Shown here piece by piece: positions 53,319-63,600 of a DNA stretch of 64,000 nucleotides. The DNA comes from Brooklawnia cerclae (GTDB lineage: Bacteria > Actinomycetota > Actinomycetes > Propionibacteriales > Propionibacteriaceae): assembly GCF_011758645.1 (NCBI RefSeq), contig NZ_JAAMOZ010000002.1, positions 62,001-126,000 on the forward strand. Direction: 5' to 3'. The translations under genes and the position numbers were made by a program. A model generated the notes under the pieces. That model saw only the letters and a list, made by a program, of their open reading frames with translations, had not been told where the DNA came from and did not search any database. The stretch's first letter is position 1; the number at the start of each line of letters is the position of its first letter.

Positions 53319-54533
53319 TCAGTTGATCGAGCTGGTCTCCAGCGTGACCTGCACGTGACGCGTCCCGGTCGAGCCGACGACGGTGACGGTGACGGTGTCA
53401 CCGGGCTGGTACTCGAGGAGCGCCTCCGACAGCGAGGTCGGATCCGTGATCTGCGTGCCGTCCACCGCCACGATGGTGTCGCCGGAGACGATGCCGGCCT
53501 GCGCCGCGGGGCCCTCGGTCGAGACGACCGTGGCGCCCGACGTGGTCGTCGTCCCGCGTCCGCCCGGGCCGGAGTTGCGCACCTCGGAGGCGCTGATCAC
53601 CGAGACACCGAGCCACGGACGCGGCCCGATCACGACGCCGTTGCCCTCATCCCCGTCGAGGACGCTGGTGACCACCGACATGGCGTGGGCGATCGGGATC
53701 ACGTAGGTGGTCGATTCCTGGCCGGTCCGCGAGCTCGTGGTCTGGTTGGACGAGGCGCCCGCCGTGGTGATGCCGATCACCTCTCCGTCCGCGTCGACCG
53801 TGGGGCCGCCCGAGTCGCCGGGCACGGCGGCCGTGGAGGTGACGATCATGCCGCTGAGCGTTTCGGACGATCCGCCCGTGGAGTCGTCGACCGTCACGGT
53901 GCGGTCGGTGGCGACGATCTCACCGGCGGAGCTGGACAGGTAACCCTGCCCGTTCGCGTTGCCGATGGTGGTGACGTCCTCGCCGGTGGTCACGCCGTCC
54001 TCGTCGAGAGCCACAGTCTCGAGCCCCGAGGCATCGTCGAGCTGGAGCACCGCGACGTCCTCGGACGCGTCGAATCCCAGCACGGTGGCGTCGGAGGTGG
54101 TGCCGTCGGTGAGCGTCACCTGGACGCTGGTCGTCCCCTCGACCACGTGATAGTTCGTGAGCACGATCCCCGAGGAGTCGATGATCATGCCGGTGCCGGC
54201 ACCCGTGCCCCCGGTGAGCGTCGTGTTCACGAGGACGATCGCGTCGGTGCTGACGTCGGCCGCGGCGGCGGCCGAGGAGGATGCCCCCGAGGACGAGGAC
54301 GTCCCCGACGACGGTGACGACGATGCGGACGGGGTGGGCGAGGCGGTGACCACCTGGGGCAGCGCCTCGATGATGGCCGACGACCAGGTCGGCGCGGTCC
54401 ATACCGCTACTTGGCCGGCGATGCCGATGACGGCGGCGGCCGCGATGAGGGCCTTGCGGAGCGGGGAGAGCCGCGGCGGCCGCGGCGAAACCGGTGTGCC
54501 GGTGGTTCCGGTAGCGGAGGTCTGGTTGGACAT
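53319..54533 (-). CDS. HtrA/DegP-type serine protease with PDZ domain
   Basis: The protein has 404 residues. One membrane helix (about 27-45) and a Ser/Thr-rich linker precede a trypsin-like domain with the His in TNYHVVEG, the Asp in ASEDVAVLQL and the Ser in VPGDSGGP, then a PDZ domain (about 310-400: GPAAQAGIVSGDTIVAVDG). It is a membrane-anchored extracytoplasmic quality-control protease of the S1C family. The ATG at 54533 lies two codons after an in-frame GTG. It diverges from the TetR gene of the next cassette and has its own terminator at 53105. Confidence 0.92.
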   Translation of the reverse strand: MSNQTSATGTTGTPVSPRPPRLSPLRKALIAAAAVIGIAGQVAVWTAPTWSSAIIEALPQVVTASPTPSASSSPSSGTSSSSGASSSAAAAADVSTDAIVLVNTTLTGGTGAGTGMIIDSSGIVLTNYHVVEGTTSVQVTLTDGTTSDATVLGFDASEDVAVLQLDDASGLETVALDEDGVTTGEDVTTIGNANGQGYLSSSAGEIVATDRTVTVDDSTGGSSETLSGMIVTSTAAVPGDSGGPTVDADGEVIGITTAGASSNQTTSSRTGQESTTYVIPIAHAMSVVTSVLDGDEGNGVVIGPRPWLGVSVISASEVRNSGPGGRGTTTTSGATVVSTEGPAAQAGIVSGDTIVAVDGTQITDPTSLSEALLEYQPGDTVTVTVVGSTGTRHVQVTLETSSIN

Positions 54534-54645
54534 GTCCACAGCACACGTCCGCAGGCTGTCGGGTCGCTTGGGGAAACCTGTGGGGTCCCTGTGGATCGTG
54601 CGGCTGTCCGCATGGGTAGCTGAGTCGACGCTAAGGCGGAGCGGA

Positions 54646-54684
54646 TTCGTAACAAATGCGAAGTGGATCTGTTACACATACGAA
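54646..54684. promoter_or_regulatory. Putative operator of the M20/permease/CapA cassette regulator
   Basis: Two related inverted elements lie upstream of the TetR start. TTCGTAACAAATGCGAA (54646-54662) is a TTCG-N9-CGAA palindrome, and TTCGTATGTGTAAC occurs as reverse complement at 54671-54684. They lie just in front of TATCGT (54698-54703), the likely -10 of the TetR gene. Confidence 0.5.
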
Positions 54685-54709
54685 ACGGAACGAGCCGTAT
54701 CGTTACTCC

Positions 54710-55336
54710 ATGACGACCGAGGCCTTCACCACCACTGGCTCCCGACGGGATCGCGGTGGTCGCCCGACCGATGAGGAACTCACGACACGGATTCTTGAGA
54801 TCGGGGCGGACCTGTTGCACGAGCAGGGCTTCGCGGCACTGAGCGTGGGGCAGGTTGCGCGCGATGCCGGATGTGGAAAGGCTGCGATCTACCGGCGGTA
54901 CCCGGGGAAGGCGGCGCTGGTGGCGGCGATCATCGAGTCGCGTGCGCGGTTGGGTGAGGCTCCCGACACCGGTTCGGTGAGGGAGGACCTGCTCGCCCAC
55001 GTCCTGCAGAACCAGAGCAACCAGGAAGGCCTCGGCTTCGCCACTGGTCGCGGCATGCAGGCGATGTTTGAGCCCGAGGTGTACCCGATCCTGTGGGACT
55101 CGATCTTTCGTCTGCGTCGCGAGCGCGGCGTGGCGATCATTGCTCGCGGCGTCGCGCGGGGCGAGCTTCCGGACGACGTCGATGCGGATGTGATCCTCGA
55201 CGCGCTCGCAGGGCTCACCCTGTACCGGCAGGCCGTCAAAGGCATTCGTGTCGATCGGCAGCACTTCCTGAACGTGATCGACGCGCTGCTCGTCCATCCA
55301 CCACGCCTGCTGACCGGCGACATCGAGGGGGACTGA
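54710..55336 (+). CDS. TetR/AcrR family regulator of the amidohydrolase cassette
   Basis: The protein has 208 residues. The N-terminal HTH is SVGQVARDAGCGKAAIYRRY, and the ligand domain belongs to the TetR_C_16/TM_1030-like type. TATCGT ends 6 nt before the ATG, pointing to a leaderless mRNA with the operator just upstream, so autoregulation is likely. The stop is 1 bp before the GTG of the M20 amidohydrolase, so it is the first gene of a four-gene rightward set. Confidence 0.87.
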   Translation: MTTEAFTTTGSRRDRGGRPTDEELTTRILEIGADLLHEQGFAALSVGQVARDAGCGKAAIYRRYPGKAALVAAIIESRARLGEAPDTGSVREDLLAHVLQNQSNQEGLGFATGRGMQAMFEPEVYPILWDSIFRLRRERGVAIIARGVARGELPDDVDADVILDALAGLTLYRQAVKGIRVDRQHFLNVIDALLVHPPRLLTGDIEGD

Positions 55337-55337
55337 G

Positions 55338-56546
55338 GTGGGCGTCCCCAGCTTCCCTCCTGTTTTCCCCGTTGACGCCGAAGCCCTTCTGCCCGACCTG
55401 ATTGCGCTGCGTCGTTCGTTGCACGCCGACCCAGAGATCGGCCTCCATCTGCCCCGCACTCAGCAGAAAGTGCTCGACGCCCTCGCCGGGCTCCCGCTGG
55501 AGATCACCACGGGTAGCCGCACGTCCTCCATCGTCGCAGTCCTGCGGGGCGCGGTGCCCGGGCCCGTTGTGTTGTTGCGCGGTGACATGGATGCGTTGCC
55601 GATCCAGGAGGAAACAGGCGTTGAATACGCCTCCATCAACGGTGCCATGCACGCCTGCGGCCACGACCTGCACACTGCGGGCCTTGTGGGGGCCGCACGG
55701 CTGTTGTCCGCGTGCCGGGACCGACTGCATGGCTCCGTGATCTTCATGTTCCAGCCCGGAGAGGAGGGGTACGACGGCGCGAGGATCATGCTGGACGAAG
55801 GCCTGCTCGATGCGGCAGGGGAACGCCCGAGCGCCGCGTACGCGATCCACGTCGCCCCAGGCCCGCGCGGTGTGTTCGCCACTCGTCCCGGCACCGCTAC
55901 CGCCGGGTCGAATCAACTCCATGTCACCGTTACCGGTCGCGGCGGGCACGGCGCGCAACCGCACCAGACGCTCGACCCGGTGACGGTGGCCGCAGAGATC
56001 GTGCTGGCACTGCAGAGCTTCGTCACCCGTCGCTTCGACGTCTTCGACCCGGTCGTGCTCTCGGTCACGTGCCTCGACACCGGCGACGGCGCCATCAACG
56101 TCATCCCTGACCAGACGCGCCTTGCGGCCACGGTTCGCACCATGTCGGCAACATCGCTCGCTGTCTTGCAGGAGGGACTTCCCCGCCTTGTCAAGGGCAT
56201 CGCCGCCGCACACGGGTTGGACGCCGAGGTCGAGTTCACCGTGATGTATCCCGCTACCCTCAACGATCCCGCCGAGACCGCGCGCACCCTCACGACCCTC
56301 CGCCAGACATTCGGTGCACAGCGGGTGCAGACCGCGCCGGCCCCCACCATGGGATCAGAAGACTTCGCGCACGTACTCGATGAGATCCCTGGCACCTTCT
56401 TCGGACTGCTGGCCTCGCCTCCCGGCATCGATCCTCGTCGCACGGAATGGAACCACTCGCCGCGGGTGGTGTTCGACGACGCAGTGCTCGCAGACCAGGC
56501 CGCAGCGCTCGCCAGCCTCGCGTTCGCCCGCACCCGCACGAGCTGA
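55338..56546 (+). CDS. M20 family amidohydrolase (N-acyl/gamma-glutamyl amino acid hydrolase type)
   Basis: The protein has 402 residues. Metal ligands occur in HACGHDLHTA and in the FQPGEEGYDGAR Glu pair, and GDMDALPIQEETG is the family strand. The lid domain follows NQLHVTVTGRGGHGAQPHQT. It matches hippurate hydrolase / aminoacylase / amidohydrolase (IAA-amino-acid hydrolase-like) enzymes that cleave N-acyl or peptide-like amides. The start is GTG directly after the TetR stop. With a permease and a CapA-like protein following, the substrate may be an imported amide; that is inference. Confidence 0.9.
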   Translation: MGVPSFPPVFPVDAEALLPDLIALRRSLHADPEIGLHLPRTQQKVLDALAGLPLEITTGSRTSSIVAVLRGAVPGPVVLLRGDMDALPIQEETGVEYASINGAMHACGHDLHTAGLVGAARLLSACRDRLHGSVIFMFQPGEEGYDGARIMLDEGLLDAAGERPSAAYAIHVAPGPRGVFATRPGTATAGSNQLHVTVTGRGGHGAQPHQTLDPVTVAAEIVLALQSFVTRRFDVFDPVVLSVTCLDTGDGAINVIPDQTRLAATVRTMSATSLAVLQEGLPRLVKGIAAAHGLDAEVEFTVMYPATLNDPAETARTLTTLRQTFGAQRVQTAPAPTMGSEDFAHVLDEIPGTFFGLLASPPGIDPRRTEWNHSPRVVFDDAVLADQAAALASLAFARTRTS

Positions 56547-56628
56547 GCGCTGACCAACTCGTCCAAACGACGCATCTTTGCGTCCCTGATCGCTCTCTAC
56601 CAGTTCGTACCCACGACGGAGGACCCCG

Positions 56629-58083
56629 ATGCGTACCGACACGGCTCCCATCACCAACCGAACGTCCCAGCAACCCTGGTATCAGCCCGCGAGGTTGATC
56701 AGGATCGTCGTTGCTGCCTCGGGAATCGTCCTCGCGCTGGCAGTTTCTTCTGCGGTACGCGCAGCCACCGATGCCGGCGGGAGCGACCCGGCCAGCCTGT
56801 GGGGGCTGCTGCCCATCGGCCTGTACGCCGTCCTCGCGATCTCGGGACTGGGAATCCTCGCCTCGACCCTGGTCGCGCTGGCCGCCGCATTGGTGCTGAA
56901 CCTGCCGTCGTTGCCCGAGATCGGGACCATGCTCCTGAGCTCGCTGACCAACCAGGTCACGATCATCGGACTCATCATCGTCTTGGGCGCCGGTGTCGGT
57001 GGTGTGCTACGAGAAACCGGGGTCGCCCAGATGATCGTCGCCGGAGTGCTGCGACTGGCGGGCAGTCGCGGCCCGCGGGCGGTAGCCGTAGGCGTCATGC
57101 TCGCCTGTCTCGTCCTCGTGGCAGCACTCGGAACGCTGGCCGGAGCGCTGGCGATCGCAGCTCCGCTTCTCATCCCTGTCGCTGCGCGTCTGGGGTATAC
57201 ACGCACCGCCACTGCGACGCTCATGTTCGTGGGTGGCTGTGCGGGTCTCGCGTTGGCCCCGTTCGCCGGCAGCAACGTCGCCATCATGGACGCGGCCGGA
57301 GTCGGCTACGGGGAGTACATCCTGTACGGGGCAGGGCCGCTGGCTTTGCTGACGCTGATCGTGGGCATGGTCTGGGTGCCGTTCGTGCAGCGCCGAAGCG
57401 TGAGCAGCGGCGACTTCTACACGGCGACCGAAGCCGCAGAGGTGCGCAGCGCGGTGACCGGCTCGACGCGAGTGGCCACCGTGGTGTTCCTCATCGTCCT
57501 GGCGACGCTCGTCGTCATTGCCGTCGTCACGGCGATCGGGATCGTCTTTCCCCTCATCGCGCTCCCGTTGCTCGCTGTCGTCACCGGGAGCGCCGCACGG
57601 ACGCCGTTGCGCGCATGGCTAGCTGCGACGGGCCGAGGCATGTGGAGCATGGCAGGCACCTTCCTGCTGTTCTGGCTCTTGGCCGTGCTGTTCATCGTCA
57701 TCGACCGGCTGCAACCGTTCGAAGCGGTGCTCGAGCTTCTCGGCCCCCAACTGGAAGCAAGCTCCCCGTTCGTGTTCTCCATCATCGTGGCGCTCATCGG
57801 GTGGGTAGGCGTTCCCGGTGCGACGGCGGCGCAGGTCGTGCTCATCGACAAGGTCTTCGGTCCGCTCGCCGGCCAGATCGGCGTCGGTGCCGGCTCATGG
57901 GTCGTCGTCCTGCTGTTCGCGTCGAAAGCCGACACCTACGGCCCGTTCCCGAACCCCAACATGGTGAGCACCATGGGGCTGGCGCATTCGAAGAACCTGC
58001 GCACCATGCTGCTGACCGGCTGGGTTCTGCTGGTGCCGGTCGTGGTCATGTACATGGCGATCCTGCTTTTCGAGACGAGGTAG
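56629..58083 (+). CDS. Ion-transporter superfamily permease, substrate unknown
   Basis: The protein has 484 residues with about twelve membrane helices and re-entrant-type segments. LGAGVGGVLRETGVAQMIV and FVGGCAGLALAPFAGSNVAI recall the gluconate/citrate/NhaC-like ion-transporter (IT) superfamily; a duplicated half is suggested by ALIGWVGVPGATAAQVVLID in the second part. It could be an importer for the product or substrate of the M20 enzyme, or a Na+/H+-type antiporter. It lies 82 bp after the M20 stop. Family placement is moderate and substrate unassigned. Confidence 0.65.
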   Translation: MRTDTAPITNRTSQQPWYQPARLIRIVVAASGIVLALAVSSAVRAATDAGGSDPASLWGLLPIGLYAVLAISGLGILASTLVALAAALVLNLPSLPEIGTMLLSSLTNQVTIIGLIIVLGAGVGGVLRETGVAQMIVAGVLRLAGSRGPRAVAVGVMLACLVLVAALGTLAGALAIAAPLLIPVAARLGYTRTATATLMFVGGCAGLALAPFAGSNVAIMDAAGVGYGEYILYGAGPLALLTLIVGMVWVPFVQRRSVSSGDFYTATEAAEVRSAVTGSTRVATVVFLIVLATLVVIAVVTAIGIVFPLIALPLLAVVTGSAARTPLRAWLAATGRGMWSMAGTFLLFWLLAVLFIVIDRLQPFEAVLELLGPQLEASSPFVFSIIVALIGWVGVPGATAAQVVLIDKVFGPLAGQIGVGAGSWVVVLLFASKADTYGPFPNPNMVSTMGLAHSKNLRTMLLTGWVLLVPVVVMYMAILLFETR

Positions 58084-58134
58084 CCGTGTTCGATCCGATC
58101 TCGACAACCACAACACGATCGAAAGGGAACCGGC

Positions 58135-59880
58135 ATGGAGATCACTCCCGATGACCTGGCTGGAGCCGTTGCGCTGAACGATGTCATCACGCGGTATATC
58201 GCCACGCACGAAAGTGAGGTGACTGACACGCTGCACCGGGTTTCCACCGGAGAACTCGACATGGTCGAGACTCTCAGCGACACCGAGAAGGATATCGCCC
58301 GCAGGCTTTTTGCCTGGATGATCGAGGTCGGTCCCGCAAATGCCTGGGCAGTACTCGGGGCAGCGGCCACAGCAGCGGCATCGTTGCTGGTGGACGACGA
58401 GGGACACGGCGTGAGTCCCGCGTTCCTCGTCGAGGCCGCGCTTCGAGCGGCCCGCGACGCCTACATGGCGCTGGACCCGGAGTTCGGTACGCGTCCCCCG
58501 TTCTCCGACATCGAGGGGATCCTCCGCGAAGCCTCGGAGGGGTACGAGCGTCATGGCCTGCTTGGGCTCGCGCTCATCATGTTGAGCTACATCTTCTACG
58601 AGAGTTTTCATTACCCCCAGCCGGAAACCGGTGTCTACGACATTGCGGACAACACCTTCGACAAGGTGAAGTGGGTATACCGCTACTGGTACAACCAGCT
58701 CGAGGTCGCCGAGCGCGGCTCCGGCCTGGAGGCCTTCTTCCGGGCGCAGATTCTGGGGAATCCCTTCGGTATCGACGACAGTGCAATCGGTCCAGTTCAG
58801 CGGCTGTCACTCTCCTGCGCAGGGGATCTTCTCGCAGTCGACAGGTTGACAGAGGCCAACACCGCGCACCTGTTCGATGACATCGTCGACTTCTACAGCT
58901 CGGCAGACATCGTCAGTGCGAACCTCGAGTCCACCGTCTACGAAGGAGCGATTCCTGGCCGCGATGAAGATCCTGGGAAGCCCTACCGGATGAACACCTC
59001 GCGGGCAATGTTCGACAAGTTCCGCGACGAGGCCGGCATCAACTACTTCAGCACGGCCACCAATCATGCAAACGACTGGGGCACCGAGGGACTTCTCGGC
59101 ACATTGGACGTGCTCCGGGAATCGGGCGCTTACCACTCCGGCACTGCGGACAGCGAGGAACAGCAGGAGGGGGTCGTCGTCGTGGAGCAGAACGGCATCA
59201 AAGTCGCCCTGTTGTCATACACGTTCGATCTGAACGGTCGCGCGGTGCCGGCAGACATGCCCTATCTGGTCAACGAGGTGCGCTTCAACGACGTGAACCC
59301 CGCCCCGGACTACTCGCTCATCCGGCGACAGATCACTGCCGCACGAGACAAAGGCGCGGAGTTCATCGTCGCGTACTGCCATTGGGGGTGGGAGTTCGAG
59401 ATGTACCCCCACGTCAACATCACCGAGGCAGCGCACGACATCGTCGCGCTTGGCGTCGACGTCATTCTTGGCAACCATCCGCACGTCAGCCAGCCCGCAC
59501 AGGTCATCGAGCGCGGATCAGGCCAGCCGAACGCCCTGGTGTTCTACGCTTTCGGTGATTTTGTGAGCTATCACCCGCAGAGCCGCAACTCCAAGCTCGC
59601 CTACGCGGTGAAGTTCGACATCGCCAAGGTTCAGACAGCATCGCGCACATACGTCTCCTGGGATCACCTGGAGGCGCTGCCGATGTACATCGTGAACGCA
59701 CATCTCGGTGGCGATTCCTACGACTGCCGGATCGTCAAGTTCGAGAGCGTCCTGGCAGACCCCGATGATTACGGTCTCACCGATTGGGAGAAGTCGGAAC
59801 TGCCTCACCTCCGTGACGTGGTGTGGGATCAGATCCTCTCGCCGTTGTCTCATATCCCCGCTGGTGGCTGGTCCGACTGA
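58135..59880 (+). CDS. CapA-family (PGA_cap) metallophosphatase-like protein with N-terminal extension
   Basis: The protein has 581 residues. Residues about 220-560 are the CapA/PgsA domain: CAGDLLAVD, NLESTVY, ATNHANDWG, HWGWEFEM and LGNHPHVSQ give the expected metal-site Asp, Asn and His residues. The first 210 residues are an unrecognised, mostly helical extension with a hydrophobic patch (WAVLGAAATAAASLL). There is no signal peptide, so the protein may be cytoplasmic, unlike the capsule CapA. Family members act in poly-gamma-glutamate synthesis or have unknown phosphoesterase roles. No capB or capC neighbours exist. Confidence 0.8.
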   Translation: MEITPDDLAGAVALNDVITRYIATHESEVTDTLHRVSTGELDMVETLSDTEKDIARRLFAWMIEVGPANAWAVLGAAATAAASLLVDDEGHGVSPAFLVEAALRAARDAYMALDPEFGTRPPFSDIEGILREASEGYERHGLLGLALIMLSYIFYESFHYPQPETGVYDIADNTFDKVKWVYRYWYNQLEVAERGSGLEAFFRAQILGNPFGIDDSAIGPVQRLSLSCAGDLLAVDRLTEANTAHLFDDIVDFYSSADIVSANLESTVYEGAIPGRDEDPGKPYRMNTSRAMFDKFRDEAGINYFSTATNHANDWGTEGLLGTLDVLRESGAYHSGTADSEEQQEGVVVVEQNGIKVALLSYTFDLNGRAVPADMPYLVNEVRFNDVNPAPDYSLIRRQITAARDKGAEFIVAYCHWGWEFEMYPHVNITEAAHDIVALGVDVILGNHPHVSQPAQVIERGSGQPNALVFYAFGDFVSYHPQSRNSKLAYAVKFDIAKVQTASRTYVSWDHLEALPMYIVNAHLGGDSYDCRIVKFESVLADPDDYGLTDWEKSELPHLRDVVWDQILSPLSHIPAGGWSD

Positions 59881-59928
59881 TGCCGGGACACGCGCGGAGC
59901 GCTCGTGCACGATCTGGGTACCCCCGAC

Positions 59929-60501
59929 TCAGCCCTCGGCCTGGGGCAGGGCCATCAGCCGAACCGCCTGGGCGGCGTAGCTCTGCTCGTCGAAGTTGCT
60001 GACCAGTCTGCGTTGCGAGACGAAGCCGAGGGTCAGGCCGATCAGGAGCTGGCTGTAGCCCTGCACCCGCCCGTGGGGGACGCCGTTCGCCATCGCCCAG
60101 GCCAGCATCGTCTCCTCGACGGAGTCGCGCAGCCGCCCGACCTCGTCGCGCAGCTGCTGGCCCAGGTCGTCGTCGGTGGCGGCGCCGGCACCCAGGGCGA
60201 TCAGCAGGTCGCCGAGCTCGGGGGCGTCGGTGAGCGCGGTCATGGCGTAGGAGAGCAGGTCCGAGGGGGACGCCGGCCGGTCGCGATACTCCGCCAACGC
60301 GGCCATCGGCCAGGCCATGGCCTCGCGGGCGACCTCGACCACGATGGCGTTCTTGCTCGGGAAGTGGTGGTAGATCGCCCCCGCGGACGTCCCCGACGCG
60401 GCGATGAGGTCCGAGATCGAGGTTCCCTGGACGCCGCTGGCCCGGATGAGCTGTGCTGCGGCATCGACGATGGCCTGGCGGCTACTCGCTTTCACAGTCA
60501 C
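59929..60501 (-). CDS. TetR/AcrR family regulator of the dehydratase-activase gene
   Basis: The protein has 190 residues. The HTH is TSISDLIAASGTSAGAIYHHFPSK, followed by a helical ligand domain of the QacR/YcdC-like sort. It diverges from the giant activase gene, and a perfect 16-bp palindrome (60574-60589) lies between, so repression of itself and that gene is likely. GTG 60501 is used; a GTG two codons further in is an alternative, and ribosome sites are weak for both. Confidence 0.85.
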   Translation of the reverse strand: MTVKASSRQAIVDAAAQLIRASGVQGTSISDLIAASGTSAGAIYHHFPSKNAIVVEVAREAMAWPMAALAEYRDRPASPSDLLSYAMTALTDAPELGDLLIALGAGAATDDDLGQQLRDEVGRLRDSVEETMLAWAMANGVPHGRVQGYSQLLIGLTLGFVSQRRLVSNFDEQSYAAQAVRLMALPQAEG

Positions 60502-60573
60502 CGGCCCATCGTAGGCGTCAACCACCGGCTCGGTTACGGCGGGGACGATTGTCGGGTACCGTTGAGCATGAAA

Positions 60574-60589
60574 CAGAACGATCGTTCTG
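60574..60589. promoter_or_regulatory. Perfect palindromic TetR-type operator (CAGAACGA-TCGTTCTG)
   Basis: CAGAACGATCGTTCTG is a 16-bp perfect palindrome lying 29-44 bp before the activase start and about 73 bp from the TetR start. The AGAACGATCGTTCT form is typical of QacR/AcrR-type operators. Its placement should control the divergent promoters. Confidence 0.75.
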
Positions 60590-60617
60590 GCGCTGCCGGA
60601 TGAGTGGAGCGGACGAC

Positions 60618-63600
60618 ATGGACAGTTCACTTTCCCTCGGTTTGGACGTCGGGTCCACCACGGTCAAGGCCGTGGTCACGCGAGGCGATCGGATCCTGTT
60701 CAGCGACTACCGCCGTCACAACGCCGATGTTCGCGGTGAGTTGGCCAAACTTCTGCGCGACGTGCAGGCCGAGTTTCCCGACGACGTGGTGCGCGTCGCC
60801 ATGACCGGGTCGGGCGGGCTCGGGGTGGCGAAGATCATGGGCGTCCAGTTCGTCCAGGAGGTCATCGCGTCCACCGCCGCGATCGAGCGGCTCAACCCCG
60901 ACGTCGACGTGATCATCGAGCTGGGCGGCGAGGACGCCAAGATCACCTACCTGCACCCCGTGCCCGAGCAGCGCATGAACGGCACGTGTGCGGGCGGCAC
61001 GGGTGCCTTCATCGACCAGATGGCGACCCTGCTCAAGGTGGACGCGTCCGGGCTGAACGAGCTGGCGTCCCGTTACGAGAACCTGTACCCGATCGCGTCA
61101 CGATGCGGCGTCTTCGCGAAGACCGACGTGCAGCCCCTGCTCAACCAGGGTGCGGCGCACTCGGACATCGCCGCGTCGGTGTTCCAGGCGGTAGCCACCC
61201 AAACCGTCGCCGGACTGGCCTGCGGGCACCCGATCCGTGGCACCGTCATCTTCCTCGGCGGCCCGCTCCACTTCTTGCCGGAATTGCGCGCGGCCTTCCA
61301 GCGAGTGCTCGGTGACAACGTCGGACGCTACGTCACCCCCGACAACGGCCAGCTGTACGTCGCCCTCGGCGCGGCGTTCGGCGCTCAGGGGCCGGCGCTC
61401 AGCCTGCCCCACCTGGCCGGCGAACTGGAGGCGGCCAACCAGGTCGTCATGACCACCCACACCATGCGTCCCCTGTTCGCCGACGAGGACGAGCGCACCG
61501 AGTTCGAGGATCGCCACGCGGCCGATCAGGTGCCCCAGGGCACGCTCGACGGAGCCTTCGGGCCGCTGTGGCTGGGCATCGACGCGGGATCGACCACCAT
61601 CAAATCGGTGCTGCTGGACGCCTCCGGCACGATCGTCGCCTCGACGTACGGATCCAACGAGGGCGATCCGGTCGCGGCGGCCGTCGGCATCGCCCGGCAG
61701 GTGATCGGCGCGCTGCCCGAGGGCGCCTTCATCGGCCGCACCTGCGTCACCGGCTACGGGGAAGACCTGATCAAGGCCGCGCTCCACGCCGACGAGGGCG
61801 AGGTCGAGACCATGGCCCACTTCCGGGCGGCCGCGCAGGTGTGCCCGGGAGTCACCAGCGTCATCGATATCGGCGGGCAGGACATGAAGTTCCTCAAGAT
61901 CAGGGGCGGGGCCGTCGACTCCATCTCGGTCAACGAGGCGTGCTCGTCGGGCTGCGGCAGCTTCCTGCAGACCTTCGCCGAGACCATGGGCACCGATGTG
62001 CGGGCCTTCGCGCAGGTGGGGCTCACCTCGGCCGCGCCGGTCGACCTCGGCAGCCGCTGCACGGTCTTCATGAACTCGTCGGTCAAACAGGCCCAGAAGG
62101 AGGGCGCCTCGATCGCCGACATCTCGGCGGGCCTGTCGTACTCGGTGGTGCGCAACGCGCTGTACAAGGTGATGAAGCTGCGGGACTCCGGCGACCTCGG
62201 TGACCGGGTGGTCGTCCAGGGCGGAACCTTCCTGAACGACGCGGTGTTGCGTGCCTTCGAGCTGCAGACCGGCGTACAGGTCGTCCGGCCGAACATCGCG
62301 GGCCTCATGGGCGCCTACGGGGCGGCGCTCATCGCGAAGGCACACTACGAGCCCGGCGCGGTGAGCGCGGTGATGGAGCGCAACCTCGACGGGTTCGAGG
62401 TCACGAGTTCCCAGCGCACCTGCCAGCTGTGCCAGAACCACTGCAAGCTGACGATCACGAACTTCGACGACGGCTCGCGTCACGTGTCGGGCAACCGGTG
62501 CGAGCGCGGCGCCTCGCTGGACGTCCGGCCCAAGAAGTCCGAGGTGCCGAACCTCTACGACTACAAGTACAAGCGGATCTTCGGCTACCGCCGCCTGAAG
62601 GACTCCGACGCCACCCGCGGCGAGATCGGCATCCCCCGCGCGCTCGGCATGTACGAGGACTACCCGCTGTGGTTCACGATCCTGACCAAGCTCGGCTTCA
62701 AGGTGGTCGTCTCGGGACGGAGTTCACACGAACTGTTCGCCAGCGGCATGGAGTCGATCCCCTCCGAGAACGTGTGCTACCCGGCCAAACTCGCGCACGG
62801 CCACGTCGAATGGCTGCTCGACAAGGGAATAAAGACCATCTTCATGCCGTGCGTCAACTACGAGCTGAAACAGTTCGACGACGCCAACAACAACTACAAC
62901 TGCCCGATCGTGGCCTTCTACCCGCAGGTGCTGGAGAAGAACCTCGACCGTCTGCACGCCGACGGTGTGCGCTTCCTCGACCCGTTCCTCAACCTCGACA
63001 ACCGGCACAAGCTGCCCTCCCGTCTCGTCGAGGTCTTCGCAGACTGGGGCGTGACGCTGGACGAGGCCACCGCTGCCGCACAGGAGGGTTACGCCGAACT
63101 CGACCGGGTGCACACCGACATCCGCGCCGAGGGCGATCGGGCGCTGCAGTACATGCGTGAGCGCGGCATGCGCGGCATCGTGCTGGCCGGCCGCCCGTAC
63201 CACATCGACCCCGAGATCAACCACGGCATCCCCGAGGTCATCGCGTCGCTGGGCATGGTCGTCCTCTCGGAGGACGCGCTGACGGCCGGCATGACCACCT
63301 CCACCGTGGCCCGGCCGCTGCGGGTGCTCGACCAGTGGACCTACCACACCCGCCTGTACGAGGCCGCCGGCCAGGTGGCCACGCAGCCCGACCTCAACAT
63401 CGTCCAGTTGAACTCGTTCGGCTGCGGCGTCGATGCGATCACCACCGATCAGGTGCAGGAGATCTGCGAGCGGGCCGGCGACGTGTACACCGTGCTGAAG
63501 ATCGACGAGGTGTCGAACCTGGGCGCGGCACGCATCAGGCTGCGTTCGCTGCAGGCCGCCACGAAGGAGCGGCGCGCACCGCTCGCCTCCGCCGAGATCG

